From assembly GCA_039186015.1 (NCBI GenBank), contig JBCDAH010000082.1, positions 1 through 21,787 on the forward strand: 21,787 nt of DNA, read 5' to 3'. Below the pieces are notes generated by a model. It was given only the letters and a program-made list of their open reading frames with translations, was not told the origin of the DNA and made no database searches. The position numbers and the translations under genes were made by a program. This document shows, one piece after another, positions 21,196-21,787 of this stretch (position 1 is the first letter of the stretch; each line of letters begins with the position of its first letter). The stretch comes from JBCBWG01 sp039186015 (GTDB taxonomy: Bacteria; Pseudomonadota; Alphaproteobacteria; Rhizobiales; Hyphomicrobiaceae).

Positions 21196-21570
21196 CGGGC
21201 AGCCCTCGGATAGGTCTTGAACGGCCGGAAACCGGCGCAGTGCGGTGCCAGGACGGGATCCGCCACAATTGAGGTCTTTGGGAACGACCGAGCGAAAACC
21301 AGATCCGGGACGCCGCAGATAATGCAACACGTCGCACGGATAGCCCGCTGCAGTGCACAACACAACCCATCGAAAGTTCGGCGTGACGCGGCCTATCACA
21401 TACTGGTCACAACGAGTTGCACGCGCCTGACGCGGAAAAGGAATTGTCAACTCGAACCGAGATCACCACCTCCCGAATAGGCCGAGATCCCTCCCCCCGA
21501 CGATCGGCCAAAACGGCCGCCGCGACACCCTGCACCCCCCAAGCCCCTCGCGGCGGCCCACATTTCTCGC
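21196..21570. other. 375-nt gap upstream of sucC; leader and hairpins only
   Basis: No convincing gene is seen on either strand. Open frames here are Arg/Pro/Ser-rich and lack family features. Contents include a small GCCGG-AAA-CCGGC hairpin (21224-21236) in the probable sucC leader, an isolated TTGACA on the minus strand (21450-21445) without a matching -10, and the strong stem-loop at 21515-21558. The sucC promoter should lie here, but I cannot place it. Confidence 0.5.
21511..21558 (-). terminator. probable terminator of the right-edge gene
   Basis: GGCCGCCGCGA (21515-21525) and TCGCGGCGGCC (21548-21558) form a perfect 11-bp GC-rich stem with a 22-nt loop that is C-rich on the plus strand. 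On the minus strand the 3' arm is followed by GTTTTGG. It begins 12 nt after the stop codon at 21571, the right position to end that transcript. The large loop and short T-run reduce confidence. Confidence 0.55.
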
Positions 21571-21787
21571 CTAGGCAGAGAGGATCATTGCGAAGAGAGA
21601 GCCAGCCATCGCACCAAACTGTGCACAGATTCCAAACACGCACCACGCAAACCCGAAACAGCATATCAGCCGATACAGCTGGAGCCGAACCGTCCAAACG
21701 GAATAACCCAACCTCCGAAACTCAAAGACAGTGGCTGCGAAGAGAATTGCGGGGCAAATGGGCATGAGACCTACATACGCCGCTAGC
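21571..21787 (-). CDS. C-terminal part of a probable membrane protein, cut by the window edge
   Basis: The frame is open to the right end of the window: seven further codons (reading LAAYVGL) precede the first ATG at 21765, with no stop, so the gene probably begins outside. The visible part has a hydrophobic stretch through MPICPAILFAATVF, a basic loop EFRRLGYSVWTVRLQLYR and a second long hydrophobic segment from LICCFGFAWCVFGICAQFG to FAMILSA. This looks like the last two helices of a membrane protein. It could also be a complete 64-residue protein starting at 21765, where AGG lies about 5-7 nt upstream. The family is not recognised. Confidence 0.45.
   Translation of the reverse strand, partial: LAAYVGLMPICPAILFAATVFEFRRLGYSVWTVRLQLYRLICCFGFAWCVFGICAQFGAMAGSLFAMILSA

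Noticed and set aside
21196..21450. N-terminal extension of the SucC frame
   Set aside because: SucC proteins begin at MNIHEYQAK, which matches the ATG at 21195. The extension has no conserved features.
21445..21450. TTGACA on the minus strand upstream of sucC as a -35
   Set aside because: No -10-like hexamer occurs 15-19 bp downstream, so a promoter call is not supported.
21417..21767. 116-codon plus-strand frame at the right edge
   Set aside because: Low-complexity Arg/Thr/Ser/Pro composition, opposite to a more protein-like hydrophobic frame on the minus strand, and spanning the strong stem-loop.
1..21787. Search for CRISPR arrays, insertion sequences, integrases, attachment sites and toxin-antitoxin pairs
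   Set aside because: No regularly spaced repeats, transposase or integrase motifs, or tRNA-linked direct repeats were seen. The gene content is core chromosomal.

Overview
The window is a moderately GC-rich, gene-dense stretch of an alphaproteobacterial chromosome, probably from or near the Hyphomicrobiales (Rhizobiales). Three things point there. The order htpX - rsmB - heparinase II/III-like - purH is one I know from rhizobial and Brucella genomes. The G4 box of Ffh is TRVDGDGRGGAAL rather than TKLDGD. A perfect CtrA-type box (TTAA-N7-TTAAC) with a GANTC site beside it lies at 11290-11316. I see no rRNA, tRNA, CRISPR array, insertion sequence or prophage gene. This is core chromosome with some local rearrangement.

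Layout. (1) 53-6464, plus strand: htpX, rsmB, a heparinase II/III-fold protein without a signal peptide, purH and a GNAT acetyltransferase. (2) 6476-9368, minus strand: an AlkA-type DNA glycosylase, an HNH endonuclease with a clear promoter and intrinsic terminator, a BKACE-family enzyme and a small two-helix membrane protein. (3) 9523-11780, plus strand: gluQRS, an exported DUF1287 protein, and an unrecognised 135-residue helical protein behind the CtrA-like box. (4) 12021-16725, plus strand: ffh, four tandem GNAT acetyltransferases, rpsP and rimM. This is the familiar SRP/ribosome-maturation operon with a four-gene acetyltransferase cassette inserted, and it ends at rimM instead of continuing into trmD and rplS. 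(5) 16719-18033: a divergent pair, an MmyB-type XRE regulator and a MAPEG membrane protein, sharing a near-perfect 23-bp dyad. (6) 18103-21195, minus strand: sucC, a small cupin gene, sucD and a ybjN-like gene. The cupin sits between the two succinyl-CoA synthetase subunits. (7) The right edge holds the 3' end of a probable membrane-protein gene, a strong 11-bp stem-loop and an otherwise empty sucC leader.

The most unusual points are the translationally coupled GNAT tetrad between ffh and rpsP, the cupin splitting sucC/sucD, the XRE-MAPEG operator, and the CtrA-like box before a gene of unknown function. The GNATs belong to the RimJ/RimL class, whose known members acetylate N-termini of ribosomal proteins. 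Their place in a ribosome/SRP operon therefore suggests, without proving, a role in modifying the translation apparatus. I did not find a clear candidate for a wholly new multi-gene system. The acetyltransferase cassette comes closest.
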